Source of the DNA: Pelobates cultripes
Taxonomy: Eukaryota > Chordata > Amphibia > Anura > Pelobatidae
Direction of reading: 5' to 3'
Length of the DNA: 64,000 nt
Assembly (NCBI GenBank): GCA_933207985.1
Contig: OW240915.1
Span: 263,714,918-263,778,917 of the forward strand
Every line of letters starts with the position of its first letter. Position 1 is the stretch's first letter. The translations under genes were made by a program, and so were the position numbers. This document shows, in pieces, positions 10,042 to 20,015 of the stretch. The notes under the pieces are model-generated. The model saw only the letters and a program-made list of their open reading frames with translations, was not told the origin of the DNA and did not search any database.

Positions 10042-11200
10042 CTCTCTGAAATAAAGCACCATGTGTGTCCAGTTTAAAGCAGTCTTTGTAGCACCTCAGT
10101 TTGAACCACTTTCTGTAGTGAAAACTTCTAGTGCCTTGTGTGGAATTCCAAGATGTGGTGTCTTGTGTGCCCTTCTTCCTCCCATGTCGAGATTACTAAT
10201 ATTGCTGTTCAGTTCAAGCTTGAAAAACCAGCTGAGCCTCTGTCTAATGCAGTTTGGCACTGTATGCTTGGATTTTACATTTGTTTTATTCAAACAACCT
10301 CCCTTTTACCTGCTATAACAGCTGTTCTGGAAACATTACATGAGATATTGCCCAATTCTTAATAGGTAAAACAATACTAATCCTTTCTTTTCTATTTAAG
10401 GAGGCTAGTGTGCAAATGCTCTGACCTTGATAAGATTTTCGGGTACATATCTATGGACGTTTTGCCAGGGCCGATGCCACCTGCTCATGGATTATTAAAC
10501 ATCTCTGGCAAAACACAGTTGCGGTTACACTTTGGGCAGCTATAAAACAACTTTAATTAAGGATAATAGGAGCGGCTGTCTTAATGCCACAGCAGCCTTT
10601 TAATTTCTACACTGGCGGTTTTGAACAGCAGTGTAGGTGCTACCTCACACTACTGAAGCCTGAATGCTGAAGAACCTCAATAAGACTTTGAAACACCCTG
10701 TATCAGTTAATTGAAGTGTGTGCCTGACTTAGTGTACATCTAACCTTAATTTTCGTAATGACAGGAGGCAAGTATGTTGCTTATCTTCCTGTACCAACTC
10801 CAAATAGTAGCAAAGAAAAACACAGGAACAAACAACCAATCAGAAACAAGCAAAATGTATATAGTTGGTGTACATATTAAGCACCTCCTCTTTCTATAAG
10901 CGAGAACAGGAAACCTAAGAAAAATAAACAGACATCCAAAGTCAACAAGTGAAGACATCCAAAATCTGTCGAAAAGAGGCTAGACAAAGAAGAAAGGTAA
11001 ACTTTGTAGATTACTGGCAAGAGATAAGTCATTATCAAGCTAATCCAGCAAAAAAGGCAAAACAATACCAACATCCCACAATTAAGAATACTTAAGTCCA
11101 GGAGGGCGTTGCAAATGAATGCCCCGCAAAAAGAGACAAATGAGTAGGTTTGCCCATAATTGGGACTTGGCCCACCAAGATGGCTGACCTCATCACATTA
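10042..11200. other. Unannotated DNA
   Basis: No gene or transposon could be supported. Short open frames at 10061-10362 and 10746-11074 have no motif or family resemblance that I recognise. Confidence 0.4.
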
Positions 11201-11201
11201 A

Positions 11202-11230
11202 TTGATAAAGACCCAGTAGGGTCAATAAGG
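11202..11230 (+). other. Degenerate hammerhead-like motif
   Basis: The order TTGATAA, a perfect GACCC/GGGTC hairpin with an AGTA loop, then AATA resembles the hammerhead core CTGATGA, stem II, GAAA with two core changes. Hammerhead ribozymes are known in Penelope-like and other retroelements of amphibians. The core substitutions would abolish cleavage, so at best this is a relic. Confidence 0.25.
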
Positions 11231-11465
11231 TTGTTGTTTTTGCCCCAATAAAGCTGTTATTTTTTGTTATCCCAGAGTGCCTGTACTGTTATTTATTCTG
11301 CATATCTTGGAAGGGAGGTATGGCCAGCCCTGGTTTCAGAACACCTGGGTTACTTGGTGAGTGCAGTATCCACTAAGTCTCTACTTACCACATTAATTGA
11401 CTGATTTGAACTTGTGGAGGAAAAAAGGGACAAAAGAAAATTAAAAACGGCACAGACTGGGCAGT

Positions 11466-11999
11466 TGTCAAGATTACAGTATGATCCAGCACGTAGAATT
11501 GTGTAACACAGAGGACTGATAGGCAACGTATACCGGACCTTAGAATGGCCGGACTAACGTACCAAAGAATAGTCAGGAATAGCCAAGGTCAAGGGACACA
11601 GAAAGAGACACAGCAATATGGAAAAGCCAGGGGCCAGGGATGCCAGAAAACAGGGAAGTCAAAATCAATGCCAAAGTCAAATTACCAGAAAAACCAGAAT
11701 CAATAACGTGCTCTTGGACAACCACAAGGGAAACCACGACAGGGCACTGATCAGGATGAGAAATGGGCCCTAAATACCCCGCCTGTGGATCTGATTGGTT
11801 GTTACTGGCCTTTGACCCCAAAAGGCAGTTACCGGGTTCCTATTTGCATGATTGCTGCTCAGCACAAACCCTCCTGTGGATTGATTGCTGCTCGGCACAA
11901 CATTTCCTGTCAGGACAGTAATGTTGCTCGGCACAACTTTTCCTGTCTGAACAGTAAATGCCATTAATCAAATTTTTATAAGCGGATGAATACGTGACA
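11466..11999 (-). mobile_element. Gypsy solo LTR, perfect 5-bp duplication
   Basis: The 534-bp unit is bounded by TGTCA and TGACA and flanked on both sides by GCAGT (11461-11465 and 12000-12004). It is the complement of the LTR family seen at 20909-21477 and 61526-61989, sharing the GTTGTGCCGAGCAGCA block and the terminal TGGATCAACT/TAATCCTGACA region. No internal Gypsy sequence is adjacent, so recombination between two LTRs probably removed it. The insertion site lies in the tyrosine-recombinase part of the decayed DIRS element. Confidence 0.93.
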
Positions 12000-12004
12000 G
12001 CAGT

Positions 12005-12445
12005 AAAGAGATCACATTCCCTATCCGCATGTCAGCTAGTCCAGGAAGCCCATGCTGGTAGAAAACAGCACCTTGTTCCCAGAGCCCATATATCCCATAG
12101 CAGGTCTATAGCTTTCTGCGATAATTCTACTTTGTTCCAGGAATCCTGGAAAGAGTCCAGGCCACCTAATGTAGATGACTGTCCATGATCAGTGCATGAG
12201 GGTTCCCTTGTGGATCTGAGAGCAGAGTTTGAATAGAGGGGAGTAGAAATGGATCCTCACATGACAATTCTAGAAGATCTGGAAACCATGGATGTCTCTC
12301 CCAAATGTAGCAATAATTAGAATGGACACCTGTTGTACATGGACTTGATGAATTACCCTCGCTATGACCGCAAACGGTTGAAACGCGTATACCCCGTTTG
12401 GTTGCTATGTCTGCAGAAATGCATCCACCGTTTTGCTGTCTGCAT
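12005..12445 (-). pseudogene. Decayed DIRS-like pol, third segment
   Basis: Read on the minus strand this matches the region between RNase H and recombinase of DIRS elements: DAFLQT, GVYAFQPFAVIARV, HQVHVQQVSIL, then WFPDLLELS and NPHALIMDSHLH. The 3' part (12166-12005) resembles the start of the recombinase domain but has several stops. The same positions in the intact copy near 42045-42420 read DAFLQDW and YAFPPFSMIA. A hAT element separates it from the next segment at 12446 and a solo LTR cuts its downstream side at 12004. Confidence 0.78.
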
Positions 12446-12791
12446 CTAGGAGTTAGTGATGTCGCGAACACTAAATTTTCGGTTCAAGAACGGCGAACGC
12501 GAACTTCCGCAAAGGTTCGCGAACCGGCGAACCGGGCGAACCGCCATAGACTTCAATGGGCAGGCGAATTTTAAAACACACAGGGTCTCTTTCTGGCCAC
12601 AATAGTGATGGAAAAGTTGTTTCAAGGGGACTAACACCTGGACTGTGGCATGCCGGAGGGGGATCCATGGCAAAACTCCCATGGAAAATTACACAGTTGA
12701 TGCAGAGTCTGGTCTTAATCCATAAAGGGCAGAAATCACCTAACATTCCTAAATCACAATGGATATGGATTGATACCTGACATATGACATA

Positions 12792-13190
12792 TTGACACAG
12801 AGCAGAATAGGGACTGTTCCCCCTACATAGGGTCACTTGGCAGGTATGGATTGACACCTGTCCTCAGAGACCATGATACACACTGACACAGAGCAGAATA
12901 GAGACTGTTCTCCTACATAGGGTCACTTGGCAGATATGGATTGACACCTGTCCTCAGAGATCATGATACACACTGACACAGAGCAGAATAGAGACTGTTC
13001 CCCCTACATAGGGTCACTTGGCAGATATGGATTGACACCTGTCCTCAGGATCCCTGATACACACTGACACAGAGCAGAATAGGGACTGTTCCCCCTACAT
13101 AGGGTCACTTGGCAGATATGGATTGACACCTGTCCTAAGGATCCCTGATACACACTGACACAGAGCAGAATAGGGAATATTCACTAAATG
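12792..13190 (+). repeat. 90-bp tandem array
   Basis: About 4.5 units beginning TGACACAGAGCAGAATAG and containing CTACATAGGGTCACTTGGCA and ATGGATTGACACCTGTCCT. Units differ at few positions. The array is internal to the hAT-type element. Confidence 0.92.
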
Positions 13191-13234
13191 CCAAACATTG
13201 TTATACAGGGGAATATTCAGTAAATAAGGAGAAG

Positions 13235-13390
13235 GGGGGACCTACTGTCCTCCCCCCCAGCCCCCACCCCTGCACGGTGGGTGGGGGCCATAAATCTCAA
13301 TGGGGGGGGGACCTACTGTCCTCCCGCCCGCCCCCACCCGTGAGCGGTGGGTGGGGTCCATAAAAATAATGAGGGGGGGACCTACTGTAT
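13235..13390 (+). repeat. G/C-skewed direct repeats
   Basis: Two to three units containing GGGGGGACCTACTGTCCTCC and CGGTGGGTGGGG, about 75 bp apart, inside the hAT-type element. Long G and C runs could form non-B structures and may explain the nearby assembly gap. Confidence 0.8.
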
Positions 13391-13900
13391 GATGTTGTAT
13401 CGATCAGGTAGTGTAAGGGTTACGCCCGCTTCACAGTGACATACCAAACTCCCCGTTTAACACACCGCAAACAACCGCAAACAGTCCATTTGCACAACCC
13501 CAAACTCCCCATTTGCACAAGGTTTGATACCAAGCTAGCCATGTCCCGTTCCTTGTCCTCACTGATGTCATTGAAGGTCTCTTCCTCCACCCAGCCACGT
13601 ACAACACCAAGGGTCCCCGAAAGGTGACAACAAGCCCCCGGGACGCCTGCTGTGTTTGGTCTTCCACCTCCTCAAAGCCAGCTTCCTCCTCTGACTCCTC
13701 TTCTTCAGACTCCTCTCTCTGCGTTGCCTCCTCTCTCTGCGTTGCCTCTCTCTGCGTTATTATAAGGTGTGTTAAGTAGTATTATTCCTATCAGTTTAAT
13801 CCCTGTTACGTCCCCTATCAGGGGACGTGTATATGGCATCGATTTTAGGAACCGGGAGATGGAAAAAGATGTTTGGTCGGTCCTCCTACTTCAAATTTGG

Positions 13901-14000
13901 NNNNNNNNNNNNNNNNNNNNNNNNNNNNNNNNNNNNNNNNNNNNNNNNNNNNNNNNNNNNNNNNNNNNNNNNNNNNNNNNNNNNNNNNNNNNNNNNNNNN
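13901..14000. other. Assembly gap (100 N)
   Basis: A run of exactly 100 N, the usual placeholder for a gap of unknown size. The true length of the surrounding hAT-type element is therefore unknown. Confidence 1.
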
Positions 14001-14099
14001 GAACCGCGCATATGTTCGCCCGCCGTGGCGAACACAAACATGCTATGTTCGCCAGGAACTATTCACCAGTGAACCGTTCGGTGCATCACTACTAGGAGT

Positions 14100-14329
14100 C
14101 AGTTGTAAAATTCCCGTACTTGGTTGTTATTGCAGGATGCAGAGAGATCTATTGAGATTGGTCCACTGATGCTGGATAATCAGGAGAACATCAAATCACT
14201 TGAATCCCTCCAATACTGGAAGAACCAGTCTGCTGTGTAGGTAGTCTCCCCCAGTAGATATGCTATCGCTCTTAGGGAATTGTTGCATAACAGACAGAAG
14301 TCGTACATGTGACAGATCCATCTGTCTAA
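14100..14329 (-). pseudogene. Decayed DIRS-like pol, second segment
   Basis: The minus-strand translation shows the block YTADWFFQYWRDSSD followed by GPISIDLSAS and NNNQVREFYN. These correspond to GADWNSRHLRDSGDW and ELDLFASRLNTQLPEFYSW in the intact DIRS copy at 41.87-42.02 kb, the conserved stretch after RNase H. One stop and several changes are present. It is separated from the RNase H segment by a CR1 tail and an LTR. Confidence 0.8.
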
Positions 14330-14341
14330 GTACTATCTGCT

Positions 14342-14800
14342 GGTTCATGGATTGCGGGATAAAACTTACCAGGAAAGGTTAAAGGATCTTAACATGTATA
14401 GCTTGGAGGAAAGACGAGACAGAGGGGATATGATAGAAACATTTAAATATATAAAGGGAATCAACACAGTAAAGGAGGAGACTATATTTAAAAGAAGAAA
14501 AACTACCACAACAAGAGGACATAGTCTTAAATTAGAGGGATAAAGGTTTAAAAATAATATCAGGAAGTATTACTTTACTAAGAGGGTAGTGGATGAATGG
14601 AATAGCCTTCCAGCTGAAGTGGTAGAGGTTAATACAGTAAAGGAGTTTAAGCATGCGTGGGATAGGCATAAGGCTATCCTAACTATAAGATAAGACTAGG
14701 GACTAATGAAAGTATTTAGAAAATTGGGCAGACTAGATGGGCCGAATGGTTCTTATCTGCCGTCACATTCTATGTTTCTATATTTCTATGTTCATCTATT
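14342..14800 (+). mobile_element. CR1 LINE 3' end with TATGTTTC tail
   Basis: A 5'-truncated CR1 copy starting GGTTCATGGATTGCGGG. The frame RDKTYQERLKDL to ERRDRGDMIETFK is the C-terminal end of the reverse transcriptase. The 3' untranslated part contains GGGCCGAATGGTTCTTATCT and ends in CTATGTTTCTATATTTCTAT, the short tail repeat of CR1/L2-like LINEs. A 14-base sequence GTACTATCTGCTGG at the left edge recurs in altered form at 15880-15893. Confidence 0.9.
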
Positions 14801-14801
14801 T

Positions 14802-15879
14802 TGTTATACAGTCGTGGAATTACCTGCCCGTACATCCCTGTTCGTTTATTTGAGTTTATACTGAATAAAACTACTGAACGGCCGGCCACCCAGAAGAGAA
14901 GTGTGCTGCTGGTTAACCTATTGGCCTCAATTAGAACATTGTGGTTAACCTCAGACACCTCTTAATTGGAACCGTATTCTCGGTGGTCGTCGTTCGTATG
15001 TCGACCTCGAGGCGGCGGCCATTTTAAACACACGAATGAACTTATGGAACTCAAACCGGACATTTTTTCTACCGAACACCGCTGAAACCGCCGACCGCCC
15101 TTCTTATCATCAGGCATACGAACACCGGTCCGTGTGGGACTTTTTATTGTACGAATGGACTTAACCCAGATAGCCATCCCATGGAGTCATTCGTATACCG
15201 AAAGAATAGTGTGAAAGACTTAGACTCCATGGCGATTGAACTGTGTGCATTGGGTCTGAGCGCTATTCGGTAGTAATGTGCGCTCAGATCTAGGCTATCT
15301 GGGGATACGTTATACGAATTAAATGCATTCGGTAGTTTTACATTTATGGATTTTTATGTGTTTTTATTATACCATGTAAAATGGCGGTTTGCCTCTATCC
15401 CTGGAGATAATTGGATTTCTTCCCAATTATCTCCAGGATTGAGAGGAGGGGTTTACCTGTACAAAGGGGAGTGTTTATACCTGTGCCACTGTGATTGGCT
15501 ACTGTACCTCATTTGTCCCAGTCTTCCATCTGGTCCCCTAGGGGAGTGTCCACCAAGTGGGAGACCTACATAAATACCGGGCAGGTAGCCCTCAATAAAC
15601 CAGAATACTGTTTTACCCTCAAGACGGAGCTTGGTCTTGTGTTTGGGGGGATTGCTACTTTGGAGTATTCTTTTGCCTGTTCCATGAGAGAAGGATTTCG
15701 GTTGATTCTCAGTTCGGGGAATTGGAGTGTTCGTGAGCTGCTAGTCCCGTATCGAGGAGAGAGGTCTTTTGTATAATTATCCAGTTCGGTGAATTGAAGC
15801 GTTCATGAGTTGCTATTCCCGTAATAAGGTGAACTCCCTATTCGGTATTAACCCACGATACCCGGGTTATACCGTAACA
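14802..15879 (+). mobile_element. Large LTR-like element
   Basis: About 1.08 kb, TG at the left and TACCGTAACA at the right. A TATA-like ACATAAATA lies at about 15569 and an AATAAA at 15594, followed by a T/G-rich U5-like stretch with GGAGCTTGGTCTTGTGTTTG. It resembles 47562-48900 over several blocks (GCGGCCATTTTAAACACACG against GCGGCCATCTTAAAACTCAC). A strong hairpin at 15401-15436 has a counterpart in that copy. No 5-bp target duplication is evident. I see no internal genes, so it would be a solo LTR of an endogenous retrovirus or other LTR retroelement. Confidence 0.65.
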
Positions 15880-15893
15880 GTACATCTCCCTGG

Positions 15894-16200
15894 TAATTTC
15901 TGATAGGAGTTGTGATTCGTGCCCCCCAGCCTTTTGATGTATTGGACAGCTGAGGCATTGTCAATACACAACAGCATGCAACAGTTTGCTAGTCCCTTTG
16001 CCAGGCTGACAGTTTATATGAATAGGTAGCTCTTCTGTTGACCATACTCAGTCTGTGGAAGCATCTTCCATGGTGGCAGCTTAGGCCCAGAGGCTGGCAT
16101 CTGACTTCAGGACAAAGTTTTGGACTGAAGATGGCTCGCCCATCAATGGTTATACTTGGTCCTTAGATGGTGCCTAGTGGAAATATCTGGCCTTCAGTCA
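15894..16200 (-). pseudogene. Decayed DIRS-like pol, first segment (RNase H)
   Basis: The minus-strand translation holds NFVLKSDASLWA, matching the RNase H start IESDASLHGW of the intact DIRS copy, and then CIDNASAVQYIKRLGG, matching MDNVSAVRYINH. Stops interrupt it. The coding order on the minus strand, RNase H then the ADW block then recombinase start, agrees with the other two segments, so 16.2-12.0 kb is one element broken by later insertions. Confidence 0.8.
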
Positions 16201-16380
16201 CTACATGACTCTGTAATGGAGGGGTCGTGTAAATATAGTTTGAATAGACAAAGACAGGTGTTCCACAATGCAAGCCAATAACCATAGTGGAATGAAATCA
16301 TTGTGAAGAACCCGTTTTTAGTTCCTTTCGAATAGATTGCCTTCAATGAAGGGAGTCTGAGATTACAAGAAGTCGAGTCT

Positions 16381-16606
16381 ATTTCCACTTAGGGGTGTAC
16401 TCACTTTTGTTGTCAACAGTTTAGACAATGATGGCTGTGTGTCGAGTTATTTTGAGGGAACAGCAAATGTACACTGTTATACAGGTTGTCCACTTACTAC
16501 TTTACATTGTAGCAGAGCGTCATTTCTTCAGTGTTGTCATATGAAAATATATAATAAAATATTTAAAAAAATGTGAGGGGTGTACTCACTTTTGTGAGAT
16601 ACTGTG
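16381..16606. mobile_element. Right end of a Tc1-like element
   Basis: Two direct copies of GGGGTGTACTCACTTTTGT lie at about 16393 and 16579, the inner and outer repeats of an IR/DR-type terminus, and the outer one ends ...GATACTGTG before TA. No transposase or left end is seen; the segment is a fragment joined to DIRS-like DNA. Confidence 0.65.
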
Positions 16607-16740
16607 TATATATAAACATAGAAACATAGCAGCCTTACTAATTTGCATAATTATGTATGAATGCCATCACATGATGTAAATCACAAGGAGTGAAATAAGA
16701 GAAAATTCTGTAAAATAACTGTAAATTACAGTTTCATTCT

Positions 16741-17195
16741 GCTTATAGAGGGATTGATCTTTGTGTCTCACTGTCTCCCAGTGTCTCAGTGTCCCCATGT
16801 CTCCCAGTGTCCCCTTGTCATAGTGTCCACTAGTGTCTTGTCCCCAGTTCTCACAGTGTCCCATAGTTTGTCAGTATCCCTATGTATCACAGTGTCCTTA
16901 TGTATCACAGTGTGCACATGTCTCCCAGTGTCTCCATGTTGCCCAGTTTTCCCAATTGTCTCAGTGTCCTCATGTCGACCGGTGTACCCTAGTGTCTCAG
17001 TGTCCCCATATCTCCCACTGTCCCTATGTCATTAGGATACTAGGGGATACCGAGAGACATAGGGAAACTGTGAGACATGGGGGCACTGAGACACTAGGGG
17101 ACACTGGGAGACCTGAGGACATTAAGACACCTAGGGACACTGAAACACTGAGAGACATAGGGACACTGAGACACTTGCGGACACTTTGAGACATG
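16741..17195. repeat. CAGTGTCCC satellite forming a long hairpin
   Basis: The left two thirds repeat CAGTGTCCCCATGTCTCC-type units; the right third carries the complement (GAGACACTAGGGGACACTGGG). Around the centre, 16987-17030 pairs with 17056-17100 with few mismatches and a loop of about 25 bases. No coding potential. Confidence 0.88.
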
Positions 17196-17202
17196 TTGTT
17201 AC

Positions 17203-17341
17203 AGTGTCTGATAAAGGTTTACAGTTCATCTCTAAGTTCTGGAGTTTTTGCAAGGAGATTGGTATTGAACTTGCTTTTCCTCCACATATCAACCTCAAAC
17301 TAATGGTACTGCTGAATGTACCAACCAAAGCCTTGGACAGT
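17203..17341 (+). pseudogene. Gypsy integrase core fragment
   Basis: The translation contains VSDKGLQFISKFW and CKEIGIELAFPP, the integrase core around the second catalytic Asp, then a frameshifted remnant of the block before the catalytic Glu (GTAECTNQSL-like). Only about 46 codons remain. It is bounded on the right by a TIR-like sequence starting at about 17343. Confidence 0.82.
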
Positions 17342-17970
17342 TTATTCTAGACATGTGCACCCGTGAAATTTTCGTTTCGTACGAATAATTTTGTACTAAA
17401 TAAAAATTTAATTTGTAAATCCAGAATTTCGTCCGCAAACCATTCCTTTTCGAACGAAATCAGTTAAAAAAAAAAAAATTTTGTCCATTAAAATTTTTTT
17501 TTTAAAAAGCTAGGAGTGAGCTAATCAGAGGGTTATGAGTCAAATTACACAGCATGGGAAAATTCCAAAGAACTTTCCCACATTGTGTAAAATGACACAG
17601 AGCACTCTGATTGGTTGGATTTCAAGCCAACCAATGAGAGTGCTGTGACAGGTAAATGTAGAGACTTACCAAGAAAATACAATACACGTGGGATTCAGCT
17701 GATATACCTAAAAAATAATAAATAAAAAAGAACATAGCATAATATAGTTAATGGAAATATAATATTCCCTGCTAAAGGTTGCACTCACAGGATTTTGAAG
17801 TTATATGCACTCTAATGGTGCCTCCCCCGATGTTTTGGGGGGCTAATATCTCCCTCTTAGGATCAGGTATTACCCAATATCAGGAAGCATGCAGGACTCT
17901 GACAGGTAGATAAGTTGAAAATAAGTTTCTTGGTAATTTGTACAAAAAGGCAACAAAAAGAAAATCTGAT

Positions 17971-18010
17971 CTTACGCGTTTTGTCCACTTATGGGACTTC
18001 CTCAGAGACC
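17971..18010 (-). other. Hammerhead-like ribozyme relic
   Basis: On the minus strand: CTGAGGA (fits CUGANGA), a GTCC/GGAC stem with loop CATAAGT, then AAAACGCGT where GAAACGCGT is expected. The single change of G to A in the second core box should prevent cleavage. Position inside a Penelope-like element agrees with published hammerhead motifs in that class. Stem III cannot be judged by eye. Confidence 0.5.
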
Positions 18011-18473
18011 AATATTCTATAAAAACAATTATTTCAATAATGCTCCCAGAAAAGCAGCCTAATTTCACCCTCCCATCAGTCCCATTAAATAGGGCTAGTC
18101 CCTTTAGTTCATTGGTGGTTCCAGTGAGTGTCTTCCCTTTCATTCTTCTGATTGGTGGTTTCCAGATCCTTTTCATCTGTTTCTTGGTCAGGGATAGTTG
18201 GTGTATAGTTACAGCTGATCGATATTCCAAAAATGTCAAAACCGGGAAGTGATGTATCTCACTTCCGTGTGTTCCAGTTTGCGTTCCAGCTGTGTGTTCC
18301 ACTGTGATGTCAGAAAGTGGATTGTTCTCCAAGGGAATCAGCTTAAAACAACTCAAAGAGATTAACCTCCAATTAACTGGAGAGTTATATCCAAAAAGAA
18401 AGGCATCACTAGATCGTTTTTTTTTATTCAATGAGACAAGTAAAATATATAGTCTCTAAAAAGCTATATAACT

Positions 18474-19552
18474 TTCTATGCGGATGACACGCAAATCTAC
18501 CTGTCCTCTCCTGATCTCTCCCCGTACCTCTTGACTAGTGTCTCTGACTGCCTCTCTGCTATTTCTAACTGGATGGCTGCCCACTTCCTTAAACTAAACT
18601 TGACCAAAACTGAAATTCTGGTCTTTCCTCCTTCAAGTGTTGTTACTCCTGTGTCTGTCTCCCTCCAAGTCAACGGTGCTACCATCAGCTCCACCACGCA
18701 GGCTCGCTGCCTAGGTGTTCTCTTTGACTCCGACCTCTCCTTCAAACCTCATGTTCAATCTATCGCCAAATCCTGCCATTTCCATTTCAAAAACATTGCG
18801 CGCATCTGCCCCTACTTAACACCTGATGTGACTAACGTGCTGGTCCATTCCACTGTCCTTTCTCGCATTGACTACTGTAATCCGGTTCTCAGTGGTCTTA
18901 CATGCTCCCAACTTGCACCGTTACAGTCCATAATGAATGCGGGGGCGAGGCTCATCTTCCTGTCCACCCGCACCTCCCATGCCTCACCCTTCTGTCAGTC
19001 CCTACATTGGCTTCATATAAGATATAGAGCTCAATTTAAAATTCTGGTTCTTGCTTTCAAATCTCTACATAATGCTGCTCCCACCTATCTATCCTCCCTT
19101 ATACACAAGTATGTCCCATCTAGGCCCTTACGATCTGCTGAAGACTTACGTCTATCTTCTGTCCGTACTCCAACCTCTGATGCTCGCCTTCAAGATTTCT
19201 CAAGGGCTGCACCGTTCCTGTGGAACTCGCTTCCCTCCTCCGTTAGATGCTCACCCAGTCTCCACTCCTTCAAAAAATCGTTAAAAACCCACTTATTCAT
19301 AAAAGCGTATCAATTGAACTGTTAATAGCTCCCAACTGATTCCTCTTCTGCAACTGTCACTTGTCTAATACTATCCTTACCTTTTTGTGTCATTTTACCT
19401 CACTCCCTCTAGCATGTAAGCTCATTGAGCAGGACCCTCAACCCCTCTGTTCCTGTGTGTCCAACTTGTCTGGTTACAACTACATGTCTGTTCATCCACC
19501 CATTGTAAAGCGCTGCGGAATTTGATGGCGCTATATAAATAACATAATAATA
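18474..19552 (+). mobile_element. 5'-truncated L2 LINE
   Basis: The element starts in the reverse transcriptase at the YADD motif and ends with AAGCGCTGCGGAATTTGATG, GCGCTATATAAATAA and a short ATAATA tail, the L2 3' signature. ATATAACT flanks it on both sides (18466-18473 and 19553-19560), an 8-bp target duplication. It lies within the Penelope-like element. Confidence 0.92.
18477..19325 (+). CDS. L2 reverse transcriptase C-terminal part
   Basis: About 282 codons are open to a natural stop at 19323-19325. The first residues YADDTQIYLS contain the catalytic Asp pair of the polymerase. ISNWMAAHFLKLNLTKTE is the palm/thumb block and LGVLFDSDLSF follows. The C-terminal domain typical of L2 contains RIDYCNPVLSGL, LHWLHIRYRAQFKI, and ends LPSSVRCSPSLHSFK. 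The N-terminal two thirds of ORF2 are absent because of 5' truncation, so the piece cannot be active. The lack of any internal stop suggests a fairly recent insertion. Family assignment is firm; function is lost. Confidence 0.9.
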   Translation, partial: YADDTQIYLSSPDLSPYLLTSVSDCLSAISNWMAAHFLKLNLTKTEILVFPPSSVVTPVSVSLQVNGATISSTTQARCLGVLFDSDLSFKPHVQSIAKSCHFHFKNIARICPYLTPDVTNVLVHSTVLSRIDYCNPVLSGLTCSQLAPLQSIMNAGARLIFLSTRTSHASPFCQSLHWLHIRYRAQFKILVLAFKSLHNAAPTYLSSLIHKYVPSRPLRSAEDLRLSSVRTPTSDARLQDFSRAAPFLWNSLPSSVRCSPSLHSFKKSLKTHLFIKAYQLNC

Positions 19553-20015
19553 ATATAACTGGTATAACGATATATACACTATAAATCTCTGTAATACATC
19601 ATTCATATTTCTGTTACACATGTCACTAAAACAGTATGTCTAAGTGATGAATATTCTTGTTATGCCAACAAATTCTTACAATGAATAACATTTTTATAAT
19701 ACACAAATAAACATAAAATATAAAATATAGCCACATATATAATTTTTTTCCCGGACTATCCATAATAATAGTCTATTTCAAAATGTCTTTCACCAAGAAT
19801 TTTTATTTTATAATATTTTGGAAGGTTTTGTACCTACCAAAATCTATATGTATATTCTCTACATCAATAGTATATGGTGAGAGGAAACGTGATTCTCATT
19901 TAAATTAAAATAGAATACAAGAAGTATGTTAAACAGGTATTTACATCAAACGAGTTGAATTGAGATAAAAAACGGTCATATAACCCAGTGTTGGATTAAA
20001 TTAAATATTTACAAA

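Larger units (their letters stand above)
12454..14091. mobile_element. hAT-type element with perfect 8-bp duplication
   Basis: The ends are TAGTGATGTCGCGAACA and GTTCGGTGCATCACTA, an imperfect inverted repeat. The 8-mer CTAGGAGT flanks both sides (12446-12453 and 14092-14099). No transposase is visible, so it is non-autonomous. Inside are many GTTCGCGAACC-like palindromes near the left end, a 90-bp tandem array (12792-13190), a pair of G/C-rich repeats (13235-13390) and a 100-base gap. It splits a DIRS-like coding region. Confidence 0.92.

Noticed and set aside
12385..12400. GAAACGCGT box resembling a hammerhead core
   Set aside because: It lies in the decayed DIRS coding region (complement encodes GVYAFQPF), and no CTGANGA or stem II is placed correctly.
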